DNA of 64,000 nt from Nocardiopsis sinuspersici (GTDB lineage: Bacteria > Actinomycetota > Actinomycetes > Streptosporangiales > Streptosporangiaceae). A program made the translations under genes and the position numbers. Within the stretch, counting starts at the first letter, position 1, and every line of letters starts with the position of its first letter. Below, piece by piece: positions 8,858 to 17,008 of this stretch. The notes under the pieces are model-generated. The model saw only the letters and a list, made by a program, of their open reading frames with translations. It was not told where the DNA came from and did not search any database. The stretch spans positions 186,001 to 250,000 of the forward strand of contig VWVT01000004.1 of assembly GCA_008638415.1 (NCBI GenBank), written 5' to 3'.

Positions 8858-9645
8858 GCAACCAGTGGAACTACCTTTTCGACATGGACGGCGTGCTCGT
8901 ACGCGAGGAGCACCTCATCCCCGGCGCGGACGCGCTCATCGCGGAGCTGCGCGAGAACGGGACCGCGTTCATGGTGTTGACCAACAACTCCATCTACACC
9001 CCGCGCGACCTGCGCGCGCGTCTGCTCAACACGGGACTGGACATCCCGGAGGAGTCCATCTGGACCTCGGCCCTGGCCACCGCCCAGTTCCTCCAGACCC
9101 AGCGTCCGGGCGGTACGGCCTACGTCGTCGGCGAGTCCGGCCTGACCACCGCCCTGCACAACGTCGGCTACGTGATGACCGAGCGCGACCCCGACTACGT
9201 GGTGCTCGGTGAGACCCGCACCTACAGCTTCGAGGCCATCACGCGCGCGATCCGCCTGGTCCGCAACGGTGCCCGGTTCATCGCCACCAACCCCGACGTG
9301 ACCGGCCCCAGCACCGAGGGCCCGCTGCCCGCCACGGGCGCGGTCGCCGCGCTGATCGAGAAGGCGACGGGGCGCCGCCCCTACTTCGTGGGCAAGCCCA
9401 ACCCGCTGATGATGCGGTCGGCGCTGCGCCGGATCGGCGCGCACTCGGAGAACACGCTGATGGTCGGCGACCGCATGGACACCGACGTGCTCAGCGGCCT
9501 GGAGGCGGGATTGCAGACCGTCCTGGTGCTCTCGGGCATCTCCGGGCGCGACACCGCCGAACAGTTCCCCTACCGCCCGACCCGGGTGATCGACTCGGTG
9601 AAGGAGCTGGTGGGCACCACCCACGCCCCCTTCGCCGCCGAGTGA
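8821..9645 (+). CDS. HAD-IIA family sugar/nucleotide-phosphate phosphatase
   Basis: A NagD-like cytosolic phosphatase of about 270 residues. Motif I is FDMDGVLV, motif II is MVLTNNS, and the cap region is of the class IIA type. The late motifs are the lysine region [12 protein letters not shown] and motif [17 protein letters not shown]. Family members hydrolyse small phosphorylated sugars or nucleotides. The start is uncertain. GTG 8821 is ten bases from GGGAGG. ATG 8845 and GTG 8854 place the motif at the more usual distance from the N-terminus, and 8854 overlaps a possible leader ORF. The gene converges with rbpA across a perfect hairpin. Confidence 0.92.
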   Translation: MPVAPDGTMGHVSNQWNYLFDMDGVLVREEHLIPGADALIAELRENGTAFMVLTNNSIYTPRDLRARLLNTGLDIPEESIWTSALATAQFLQTQRPGGTAYVVGESGLTTALHNVGYVMTERDPDYVVLGETRTYSFEAITRAIRLVRNGARFIATNPDVTGPSTEGPLPATGAVAALIEKATGRRPYFVGKPNPLMMRSALRRIGAHSENTLMVGDRMDTDVLSGLEAGLQTVLVLSGISGRDTAEQFPYRPTRVIDSVKELVGTTHAPFAAE

Positions 9646-9777
9646 CCGAGCCCGAGCACGGCCCGCGCCCCCACCCCTGAACCGCCGGACACGCACACGG
9701 CCCCGAGGAGCCCCGGGCGGCCGGGGCACCGCCTCGCCCCCGGGGCCCGGTTCGCCGGCGCACCCCGACACGACGAA

Positions 9778-9807
9778 GGGGGCGGTGGACCAGTGTCCAC
9801 CGCCCCC
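9778..9807. terminator. Perfect hairpin between convergent HAD and rbpA genes
   Basis: A 13-base stem (GGGGGCGGTGGAC with its exact complement) closes a four-base loop CAGT, 21 bases after the rbpA stop codon in the rbpA direction. There is no U-tract, as is common in actinomycetes. It can serve both strands. Confidence 0.85.
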
Positions 9808-9827
9808 TCGTGTCCGTCGCGGGGTGG

Positions 9828-10211
9828 TCAGGCGCTCTGCCGCTGCTTGGCGAGCTCCTCCACCTTCGCTGCCTCCTCGCGGCGACGTGCGCGCAGCAGG
9901 GCCAGGCGCTCGGCGAGGACCTCTTCCAGGTCCTCCATGCTCCGGCGCTCCAGCAGCATGTCCCAGTGGGTGCGTACCGGCTTGGCGTTCTTGGGCTCCT
10001 CGCCGGTGCCGTCCCGGCGACGGGCGCGGTCGCCGCAGAATCGGCACTCCCACTCAATGGGGATCTCGGCCTCGGTCGCGAAGGTGACCGAGAAGCGGTG
10101 GCCCCGGGTGCAGTCGTAGGTGACCTCCTGCCGCGGAGCCAGGTCGGTGTTGCGGTCGTTCTCATAGCTCGTCGCCCCGAGCCGGGTGCCGCGAAGTGCT
10201 CGCTCGGCCAT
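9828..10211 (-). CDS. rbpA: RNA polymerase-binding protein RbpA
   Basis: A 127-residue essential or near-essential actinobacterial transcription factor that binds group 1/2 sigma factors and the polymerase beta subunit and stabilises open promoter complexes. The N-terminal tail MAERALRGTRLG and core domain carry the zinc ligands Cys34, His38, Cys56 and Cys59. The basic linker RARRRDG and sigma-interaction region THWDMLLERRS follow. The C-terminal helix is about 15 residues longer in charged tail than a minimal RbpA. ATG 10211 has GGAGG ten bases upstream. A sigma-R promoter lies about 40 bases upstream, matching the oxidative-stress control known for Streptomyces coelicolor rbpA. Confidence 0.97.
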   Translation of the reverse strand: MAERALRGTRLGATSYENDRNTDLAPRQEVTYDCTRGHRFSVTFATEAEIPIEWECRFCGDRARRRDGTGEEPKNAKPVRTHWDMLLERRSMEDLEEVLAERLALLRARRREEAAKVEELAKQRQSA

Positions 10212-10253
10212 CGTGTGGGTGCCTCCAGGCGCTTGTGCGGTCTCGCGGGGTGT

Positions 10254-10280
10254 AACGCGTCGGTCCACGTCAAGATTCCC
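10254..10280 (-). promoter_or_regulatory. Sigma-R type promoter of rbpA
   Basis: Read on the minus strand, GGGAAT (10280-10275) is followed by exactly 18 bases and GTT (10256-10254). This is the established consensus for the thiol-oxidative-stress sigma factor SigR (GGGAAT-N18-GTT). Transcription would begin about 35 bases before the rbpA ATG. In S. coelicolor rbpA is a known SigR target, so both match and context agree. Confidence 0.88.
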
Positions 10281-11180
10281 CGCTCACCCGAGGTCGAACC
10301 ACCTTGGGCACCTTGGGCCCACCCCGCCACCGGAACGTCGTCCGGTGCGCCGAGTCTGGCACATGTGACCTGCGGCACTCGAGGGCGCCTTTTTCGGGTG
10401 TGTCTCTATTGCGGCCTCGGGGGGAAGAAAACATCCTCCTATTTCCTCATTCGATCCGTCGTGGATGTCCCCTCCCAGGTAAGGGCGCTGTTCCCCCAAA
10501 GGTCGGTTCATCCGTTCCCGTGGCCGAGCAGAATTCCGTTCCAATGCCCCCTGTGCCCTTTCCGTCACACGGAGGCACGGGTCCCGGTGCGGTCGGCGTG
10601 ATTGCGCCATAATCGTCTCCCGTGTCCCGGAATCAACTTCGTCGTCCTGAAGTGTTCCCCGCCTGGGAACCACCCCCGACGCATCGGAATGGCTCGGCCG
10701 CCACAGTGGGCGTTCTCCGTACGGGCGTTCGTTGTGAGCACACCAGGGGTTCGGTGCCTCGGCGCCGCGTCCGGGAGCCCTCTGGCCCGGCCCCTCTCCA
10801 CGTCTTCCGCCTCCCCTCCCCGCCTCGTACTCCCCGCGTCGCCCGTGCGCACCGTTCCCGCAGTTCACGAGCGGGGAAAGGCGTACCGCGGCAATGGCCG
10901 TCCGGAAATTCCCGGTACCTTCACGAAGGCGGACTGCCGTCCCCCGGCGAGTTCCAGCGCGCGGGGCTTACCGTGCACGCACCACGTGAGCGATAAAGAG
11001 TTCATTATCCCGGCATGGTCGCTTGTGGCGTCTGCTGGTATGTTGACTCGCTGTGCGCCGAAAAGTGCGGAACCAGGGAATTCTCCTCCCTTTCGGGGCC
11101 CGGCGTGCACGGAAAGAACTGCCCGGCACGCCCCTCCCGTGCCCGACCAGAGGTAACAGAGCGGCTGAACGTGGAGCCCG
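10281..11180. other. Long non-coding gap between rbpA and the conservon
   Basis: About 900 bases without a convincing gene; frames here have non-actinomycete codon use and no family resemblance. It contains AT-richer patches near 10430-10450, 10590-10610 (GGCGTGATTGCGCC followed by CATAAT) and 10985-11015, which are candidate promoters for the conservon. No terminator or RNA structure stands out. Confidence 0.5.
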
Positions 11181-12584
11181 ATGACTGCTTGGAACATCCC
11201 CCACCTGCGCGGAGCCGCGCCCTCGTGGCTGACGGCGCCGCGCTGGCTCCTCGTCCCCCTGGCCGCGCTGCCCCTGTGGGCCATGACTCCCTGGTTCGCC
11301 CCCGACGCGCGCACCCTGCCACTCCTGGCCGCCTCCGCGGTTCCCCTCCTGCTGCTGGCGGCCCTCGCACTGCTGCTCAACCGCCGCGACCACCAGGCGG
11401 GCGAACTGCGCGCCCGGCTCGGCGCCGCGCGCGCCGACACCGCCGCCCTGGCCGACGACCACCTGCCCCGCCTGGTCGAGCGCCTGCGCGAGGGTGAGTC
11501 GGCCGACACCGCCCTGCGCCGCCTGCCCGTGCCCGGGGACCACGGCGGGCGCACCCTCCTGCGGACCGTGGCCACCGAGATCGCCGCGGCGGAACGCCGC
11601 CGCTCCGCCGCCATGGTCGCTTGCGCCACCGCCGCCGGCCGCGTCCAGGCCCTGACCACCACCATGCTCGCCGACCTGCGCCGGATGCAGGAGCGCCACG
11701 GCGACGGTGAGGCGGGCACCGACGTCCTCGGCGACCTCATGCACCTGGACCACAGCACCGCCCAGGCCGGACGCGTCGCCGACAGCATCGCCGTCCTCAC
11801 CGGCGCCCGCTCCGGCCGCCGCTGGGGCCGCGCCATCGCACTGGAGAGCGTCGTACGCGGCGCCATGGCCAGGATCGGCGCCTACCAGCGCGTCCGCATC
11901 CACAGTGTGTCCACCCAGGCGGTCGCCGGGTTCGCCGCCGAGGGCGTCATCCACGCCCTGGCCGAACTCCTCGACAACGCAGCCAGGTTCTCCCCGCCCA
12001 CCGCGGAGGTCCACGTCCACGTGGAGGAGGTCCAGGCCGGGATCGCGGTCATGGTCGAGGACGGCGGCCTGGTCATGGGGGAGGAGGCCCTGCGCCGCGC
12101 CCGCCGCGCCGTCGAGGGCGGACTGGACCTGGCCACCATCTCCGGCACCCGCCTGGGCCTGTCGGTCGTCGGGCAGATCGCCCACCGCTACGGCCTGTCG
12201 GTGTCCTTCCGCTCCTCCGCCCGCGGGGGCACCGCGGTGATCCTGCTCCTGCCCCAGAAGCTCGTCAAGCCCCTCCCCGAACCCCCGGCACCCGACCCCG
12301 GGCCCCCGGCGTCCGGCCCCGCGGCGAAGGCGTCCGCGCCCGCCGCACCGTCCGCCGCGCCACCCACCGACCCCGCCACCACCCCCCTCCCCGCCGCGAT
12401 CCCCTCCACCGCCGCGGACGCCGCCACCCCGGACACCAACGGGCTTCCCCAACGCCGCCGCGGCCAGACCCTCGCGGCGGCCGAGAGCGCCCGGACCGCT
12501 CCCGCCAGGAGCGGTCCCGCCACCTCGGCGCAGGGGTTGGGCGCCTTCCGCTCCGCGGTGCGCGGCCAGGACCCGACCGGATAA
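11181..12584 (+). CDS. cvnA: Conservon histidine-kinase-like membrane protein CvnA
   Basis: A 467-residue sensor-like protein. Two N-terminal hydrophobic segments (about 23-37 and 47-64) precede a coiled region (about 70-170). A GHKL ATPase-like domain follows: N-box LAELLDNAARFSPP, G-box ISGTRLGLSVVGQIA, and GGTAVILLLP. The C-terminal 90 residues are Pro/Ala-rich and probably disordered. A canonical phosphoacceptor H-box is not evident. That is usual for CvnA, which is thought to work with the small GTPase CvnD rather than a response regulator. It is the first gene of a compact operon with cvnB-E, the next gene starting seven bases after this stop. Confidence 0.92.
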   Translation: MTAWNIPHLRGAAPSWLTAPRWLLVPLAALPLWAMTPWFAPDARTLPLLAASAVPLLLLAALALLLNRRDHQAGELRARLGAARADTAALADDHLPRLVERLREGESADTALRRLPVPGDHGGRTLLRTVATEIAAAERRRSAAMVACATAAGRVQALTTTMLADLRRMQERHGDGEAGTDVLGDLMHLDHSTAQAGRVADSIAVLTGARSGRRWGRAIALESVVRGAMARIGAYQRVRIHSVSTQAVAGFAAEGVIHALAELLDNAARFSPPTAEVHVHVEEVQAGIAVMVEDGGLVMGEEALRRARRAVEGGLDLATISGTRLGLSVVGQIAHRYGLSVSFRSSARGGTAVILLLPQKLVKPLPEPPAPDPGPPASGPAAKASAPAAPSAAPPTDPATTPLPAAIPSTAADAATPDTNGLPQRRRGQTLAAAESARTAPARSGPATSAQGLGAFRSAVRGQDPTG

Positions 12585-12590
12585 GGACGC

Positions 12591-12998
12591 ATGATGGACC
12601 TCGACAAGTTGACCTGGCTGCTCGAAGGCCTGCTGGAACGCACCCCCGGAACCCGGCACGCGCTCGTGCTCTCCCGCGACGGGCTCAAGCTGTGCCACAG
12701 CGCAGGCCTGCGCACCGACAGCGCCGACCACCTCGCCGCGATCGCCGCCGGTGTGCAGAGCCTGGCGCACAGCGCGTCGGTGGAGTTCGGCGACGGCGCG
12801 GGCGGGGTCCGCCAGGCCATGGCCGAGTTCTACGGCGGCCTGCTGTTCATCGTCGAGGCCGGGCACGGCGCGCACCTGGCCGTCATCACCTCCGCGGAGG
12901 CGGAACCGGGCCTGGTCGGACACAACATGAACGAACTGGTCGAGCAGATGGGCGAGTACCTGTCCACCCCGGTCCGCGCCGCCACCGGCACCGCATGA
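12591..12998 (+). CDS. cvnB: Conservon roadblock/LC7 protein CvnB
   Basis: A 135-residue roadblock/LC7 protein (DLDKLTWLLEGLLERTPG, HALVLSRDGL, LAAIAAGVQSLAHSAS). This MglB-like fold is typically a dimer that regulates or scaffolds a small Ras-like GTPase, here presumably CvnD. The start is ATG 12591 or ATG 12594, with AAGGAC just upstream overlapping the cvnA stop region. Its stop overlaps the cvnC start in an ATGA tetranucleotide, so translation is coupled. Confidence 0.94.
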   Translation: MMDLDKLTWLLEGLLERTPGTRHALVLSRDGLKLCHSAGLRTDSADHLAAIAAGVQSLAHSASVEFGDGAGGVRQAMAEFYGGLLFIVEAGHGAHLAVITSAEAEPGLVGHNMNELVEQMGEYLSTPVRAATGTA

Positions 12999-13354
12999 CC
13001 CGCTCCCACCGCCAGGAGGGGCCCGACCGCCTCTACGTCATCACCTCGGGCCGCAGCGGCGGAGCCGACGACTCCCTGGACGCGGTGACCCTCGTGGTGG
13101 CCGAGAGCGGGCCCGTCCCCGGCATGCAGTCCGAGCACGCCCGGATCCTGGAGCTGTGCCACAGCCCGATGGCGGTGGTGGAGGTCTCCGCCCACCTGCG
13201 CCTGCCGGTGATGATCGTGCGCATCCTGCTCACCGACCTGCTCGACACCGGGAGGATCACCGCGCGCCACCCCAGGCCGGCGCCCTCACCGGCCCGCCCC
13301 CTCGCCTCCCCGGACGTGTTGGAGAAGGTGCTCGTTGCACTCCACGACCTCTGA
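12995..13354 (+). CDS. cvnC: Conservon DUF742 protein CvnC
   Basis: A 119-residue protein with the DUF742 pattern RLYVITSGR at the start and a winged-helix-like core (ILELCHSPMAVVEVSAHLRLP, read here as two halves; VMIVRILLTDLLDTGRI). It ends VLEKVLVALHDL, which closely matches the family ending. DUF742 proteins are conserved third members of conservons and are thought to join a membrane-proximal complex with CvnA, B and D. ATG 12995 overlaps the cvnB stop by four bases, and the gene's last 20 bases overlap the cvnD start. Confidence 0.93.
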   Translation: MTRSHRQEGPDRLYVITSGRSGGADDSLDAVTLVVAESGPVPGMQSEHARILELCHSPMAVVEVSAHLRLPVMIVRILLTDLLDTGRITARHPRPAPSPARPLASPDVLEKVLVALHDL

Positions 13355-14027
13355 GTCCCCCGCCCCGGAACCCCCCTCCGGCTCCGGGCCGCCCGGCCCC
13401 CCCTCCGGAGCCGGGCCCTCCTCCGGAGCCCGACAGCCCGCGTCCGATGATGCCCACCCCCCGCTCCCCGCCACCGCCGAACAGGCCCTCAAGATCGCCG
13501 TCGTCGGCGGCTTCGGGGCCGGAAAGACCACCCTGGTCCGCTCGGTCAGCGAGATCCGCCCGCTCAGCACCGAGGAGACCATGACCCGTGCCGGGGACGG
13601 GATCGACGACACCGACGGGGTGGAGGCCAAGCACTCCACCACCGTCGCCTTCGACTTCGGCCGCATCACCCTGGACGCCACCTCGGTCCTGTACGTCTTC
13701 GGCGCCCCCGGCCAGGAACGGTTCTGGTTCCTGTGGGACCGCCTGTTCTCCGGCTCCCTGGGCGCGGTCGTCCTGGTCGACACCCGCCGCCTGGAGGACT
13801 CCTGGTACGCCATCGACCGGCTGGAGGCCCAGGGCACCCCCTTCATCGTCGCCCACAACGACTTCGGCGACACCGACCACACCCTCGAACAGGTGCGCGC
13901 GGCCCTGGACCTGGACCCCGGCGTCCCCCTGGTGCGCTGTGACGCGCGCGTGCGCGCCTCGGCCAAGCAGGTCCTCATCGCCCTGGTGCGCCACGTCCGC
14001 TCCCTCGTCTGCGAAGGCTCCCGGTGA
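13335..14027 (+). CDS. cvnD: Conservon small GTP-binding protein CvnD
   Basis: A 230-residue Ras-like GTPase of the MglA-related conservon group. A Pro/Ser-rich N-terminal tail (about 1-50) precedes the P-loop GGFGAGKTTLV. Switch I is around RPLSTEETMT, followed by FGAPGQERFWFLWD (DxxG-like APGQ) and HNDFGDTD in the position of NKxD. No ATG or GTG fits the frame before the P-loop, so the likely start is TTG 13335, which overlaps cvnC. It probably cycles with CvnB as effector or regulator beneath the CvnA membrane protein. Confidence 0.91.
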   Translation: MHSTTSESPAPEPPSGSGPPGPPSGAGPSSGARQPASDDAHPPLPATAEQALKIAVVGGFGAGKTTLVRSVSEIRPLSTEETMTRAGDGIDDTDGVEAKHSTTVAFDFGRITLDATSVLYVFGAPGQERFWFLWDRLFSGSLGAVVLVDTRRLEDSWYAIDRLEAQGTPFIVAHNDFGDTDHTLEQVRAALDLDPGVPLVRCDARVRASAKQVLIALVRHVRSLVCEGSR

Positions 14028-14169
14028 GCGACCGCTGCGCCCGCCCCGCCCGCTCCCGTCCCCGCGCACCGGCGGGGCCGGGCGCGCGCGGCCGGGACCC
14101 ACGACACCGACACGGCCGGCCTTCCGGACGTGTGCCCGACCGCCCCTCCCCACCAACGGAAGGTCCGCG

Positions 14170-15384
14170 ATGGGTGAACCCGTCCGGCTGTACGACGACC
14201 GCTTCAACACCGACCCTGACGGCTTCTACCGGCAGATGCGCGCCGACCACGGCCCGGTGGTGCCCGTGCTCATGGAGGGAGACGTCCCCGCCTGGCTGGT
14301 GATCGGCTACCGCGAGCTCCACCACGTCCTGAGCAGCCCCGACGTGTTCGCGCGCAGCCCGCGCCGCTGGAACGCCTGGGACCGGGTGCCCCGGGACTGG
14401 CCGCTGCTCCCCGTCCTGGTGCCCCTGCCCAACCTGCTCTCCGCCGAGGGCGAGGAGCACCGGCGCCGCACGGCCGCGGTCAACGACGCCCTCGACGGGG
14501 CCGACCCCCACGAGCTGCGCACGGTCCTCACCCGGCTGGCCGACCGCCTCATCGACGGCTTCTGCGCCTCCACCGGCACCGACCTGCGCACCCAGTACGC
14601 GCAGCGGCTCCCCTCCCTGCTGCTGTGCTGGATGTACGGCCTGGACGACGACCGGGGCGAGGCGGTCACCACCCTCATGAGCACCATGTTCGACGCCGGA
14701 CCCGACTCCGTCGGGGCCCACGCCGAGATCGCCGCCGAGTTCGCCGAGCTCATCGCCGCGCGCCGGGCCGAACCCGGGCCGGACGTGGTCTCGCGCATGA
14801 TCGCCCACCCCGCGGACTACGGCGACGAGGACCTGGTCGCCGAACTGGTCGCGATCATGGGCGGGGCCCACCAGACCACCGCGGAGTGGATCGGCAACGC
14901 CCTGCGCCTGATGCTCACCGACGACCGCTTCTCGGCCTCCATGTCGGGTGCCCGCAGCAGCGTGGGGGAGGCCCTGGCCGAGGTCCTGTGGGAGGACTCC
15001 CCCTCCCAGATGAACGCCGGGCGCTTCGCCGCCCACGACGTGGAACTGGACGGCAAGCTCATCCGCAAGGGCGACCTCGTCCTGCTGGGCTTCGCCGCGG
15101 CCAACAAGGACCCCCGCCTGCGCGTCGGAGGGCACGCCGAGGCCGTCCGGGGCAACCACGCCCACCTGTCCTTCTCCCACGGCGAGCACGGCTGCCCCCA
15201 CGCCGCGCGGGGGATCGCCGAGACCATGGCCGTCACGGCCGTCGAGGTCCTGCTGGACCGCCTTCCCGACGTCGAGCTGGCCATCCCCGCCGAACAGGTG
15301 CGCTGGCGGCCCTCACCCTGGGTCAGGGGAGTCGTGTCGCTGCCGGTCACCTTCACCCCCACACCCCCGCGAGGAGTGCACTGA
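14170..15384 (+). CDS. cvnE: Conservon cytochrome P450 CvnE, CYP157-like, lacking ExxR
   Basis: A 404-residue P450-fold protein. The heme-Cys loop is SFSHGEHGCPHAARG with Cys342. The I-helix is GGAHQTTAEW. The K-helix segment reads EALAEVLWEDSP, so the otherwise near-universal ExxR arginine is replaced by Trp274. This departure is established for the Streptomyces CYP157 family, whose genes sit in conservons next to a CYP154 gene, exactly as here. The glycine after the heme cysteine is also lost (C-P-H). Catalytic competence is therefore doubtful or unusual, and a sensory or partner role is possible. It starts 142 bases after cvnD and overlaps the next P450 gene by one base (TGATG). Confidence 0.92.
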   Translation: MGEPVRLYDDRFNTDPDGFYRQMRADHGPVVPVLMEGDVPAWLVIGYRELHHVLSSPDVFARSPRRWNAWDRVPRDWPLLPVLVPLPNLLSAEGEEHRRRTAAVNDALDGADPHELRTVLTRLADRLIDGFCASTGTDLRTQYAQRLPSLLLCWMYGLDDDRGEAVTTLMSTMFDAGPDSVGAHAEIAAEFAELIAARRAEPGPDVVSRMIAHPADYGDEDLVAELVAIMGGAHQTTAEWIGNALRLMLTDDRFSASMSGARSSVGEALAEVLWEDSPSQMNAGRFAAHDVELDGKLIRKGDLVLLGFAAANKDPRLRVGGHAEAVRGNHAHLSFSHGEHGCPHAARGIAETMAVTAVEVLLDRLPDVELAIPAEQVRWRPSPWVRGVVSLPVTFTPTPPRGVH

Positions 15385-16640
15385 TGTCCTGCCCCGTGCA
15401 GCACACCGACGACGGAGTCCCCCTCCTGCACGCCGTCCCCGACGACGTGCAGGCCGACCGGGAACGCTTCTACCAGGCCGGCCCCCTCACCCGGGTCGAA
15501 CTGCCCGGAGGGGTCCGGGCCTGGGCCACCACCCACCACGAGGTCAGCCGCGCCACCCTCAACGACCCCCGGTTCGTCAAGAGCGTCGACCACTGGGACG
15601 ACTACCAGAGCGGGCGGGTCCCCGAGGGCTGGCCGCTGATGGGCACGATCCCCACCGACGACTCCAACATGCTGGCCCTGGACGGGGCCGCCCACCGGCG
15701 CATGCGCAGGCTCATCGCCAGCCCGTTCTCGGCGCGCAGGGTGGAGCGCCTGAGCCCGCGCATCGAGGAGATCACCGCCAGGGCGCTCGACGCCCTGGAG
15801 CCGCGCTCCGGCCAGACCCTGGACCTGAAGTCGGAGTTCACCTTCAGGGTGCCCATGGGGGTGATCGGGGAGCTGTACGGGGTGGCCGAGTCCGAGTACG
15901 CCCAGCTCGGCGAGATGTACGCCAAGCTCTTCTCCGGAACCACCGAGGAGGGCGAGCACCTGGAGATCTACGGCGCGCTGTTCCGGTTCTTCTCCGAGAT
16001 GGTCGCCCGCAAGCGCGCCAGCGTCGACGAGCACGACGACTTCACCACCGACCTGCTCAGGGCGGGGGAGGACGGCGACGCCCTCAGCGACGCCGAGATC
16101 ACCATCACCCTGCTGACCGTGGTGGCGGCCGGGCACGAGACCACCGTCAACCTGCTCAACAACGTCGTGCGCGCCCTGCTCGCCCACCCCGACCAGCTCG
16201 CCATGCTCAGGCGGGGCGAGGTCACGTGGGAGGCGGTGATCGAGGAGACGCTGCGCTACGACCCCCCGAACAACGTCATGATGTTCCGCTTCGCCACCGA
16301 GGACGTCGAGATCGGCGGTGAGACCATCCGCAAGGGCGAGGCCCTGATGACGCACTACGGCGCGGCGACCCGCGACCGCGAGGAGTTCGGGGAGGACCCG
16401 CACCCGGCCGTCTTCGATCCGACGCGGACCAGGGGGCGCCACATCTCCTTCGGGTACGGCCCGCACATCTGCCCCGGGGCCCCGCTGTCGCGCCTGGAGG
16501 CGAGGATCATCCTGCCGATGCTCTTCGAGCGCTTCCCCGACCTGCGGCTGGCCGTCCCCGACGAGGAGCTCCAGATCCAGGCCGCGCTCTCGGTCACCAG
16601 CCTCAAGGAGTTCCCGGTCGTGCTGCGGCCCCGGCCGTAG
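15384..16640 (+). CDS. Cytochrome P450, CYP154-like
   Basis: A 418-residue soluble bacterial P450 with all signatures intact: I-helix VVAAGHETTVN, K-helix EETLRYDPP (ExxR satisfied), and heme loop SFGYGPHICPGAPLSR with its Cys. It should be a catalytically normal monooxygenase needing a ferredoxin and reductase encoded elsewhere. CYP154 members hydroxylate steroids, macrolides or other hydrophobic substrates; the substrate here is unknown. ATG 15384 overlaps the stop of the CYP157-like gene, implying coupled, near-equal expression of the intact and the ExxR-less P450. A GC-rich hairpin follows the stop. Confidence 0.93.
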   Translation: MSCPVQHTDDGVPLLHAVPDDVQADRERFYQAGPLTRVELPGGVRAWATTHHEVSRATLNDPRFVKSVDHWDDYQSGRVPEGWPLMGTIPTDDSNMLALDGAAHRRMRRLIASPFSARRVERLSPRIEEITARALDALEPRSGQTLDLKSEFTFRVPMGVIGELYGVAESEYAQLGEMYAKLFSGTTEEGEHLEIYGALFRFFSEMVARKRASVDEHDDFTTDLLRAGEDGDALSDAEITITLLTVVAAGHETTVNLLNNVVRALLAHPDQLAMLRRGEVTWEAVIEETLRYDPPNNVMMFRFATEDVEIGGETIRKGEALMTHYGAATRDREEFGEDPHPAVFDPTRTRGRHISFGYGPHICPGAPLSRLEARIILPMLFERFPDLRLAVPDEELQIQAALSVTSLKEFPVVLRPRP

Positions 16641-16647
16641 CGGTCAC

Positions 16648-16678
16648 GGCGGCCGCGGCGGTTCCGGCCGTGGCCGCC
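16648..16678 (+). terminator. Hairpin terminator after the conservon
   Basis: GGCGGCCGCGG (16648-16658) can pair with CCGTGGCCGCC (16668-16678) with a single non-Watson-Crick position and a nine-base loop, starting eight bases after the P450 stop. The remainder of the gap to 17009 has no gene that I can support; it carries the leader of the ABC genes. Confidence 0.7.
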
Positions 16679-17008
16679 GCCCGGACCGGTCGGCACGGGC
16701 TCCGCGGTCGCCGAGGGGTCCGGGCCAGGCGATCCCGAAGGTGCTTCGTGCCTGTCTTCCGTGATCACGGGGGACGGAGCGGAAGGCTCTCCGAGGCACG
16801 GCCGAGGAGGCGTTCAACGGCTCGCCGGGGAATGTCGGCGCGTGCGATGATACGGCGGTCCCAGGCCGCCCTTCCCGTGCTCTCCGCGGCTGGCCGGCCT
16901 CGTGGCGGGGCGGGTGCGCCCCTCCGTCTCCCTCTTCGGTACCGGTGCGGTCGCACGAATCGACCTACCCCCAACCGAGACCCGCTGAGAGAAAGGCTGG
17001 TGTACAGG

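Noticed and set aside
16848..16885. Fifteen-base match (TCCCAGGCCGCCCTT) between the conservon-ABC gap and the 2.49-kb region
   Set aside because: Flanks do not align, and a run of this length is plausible by chance at this GC content.
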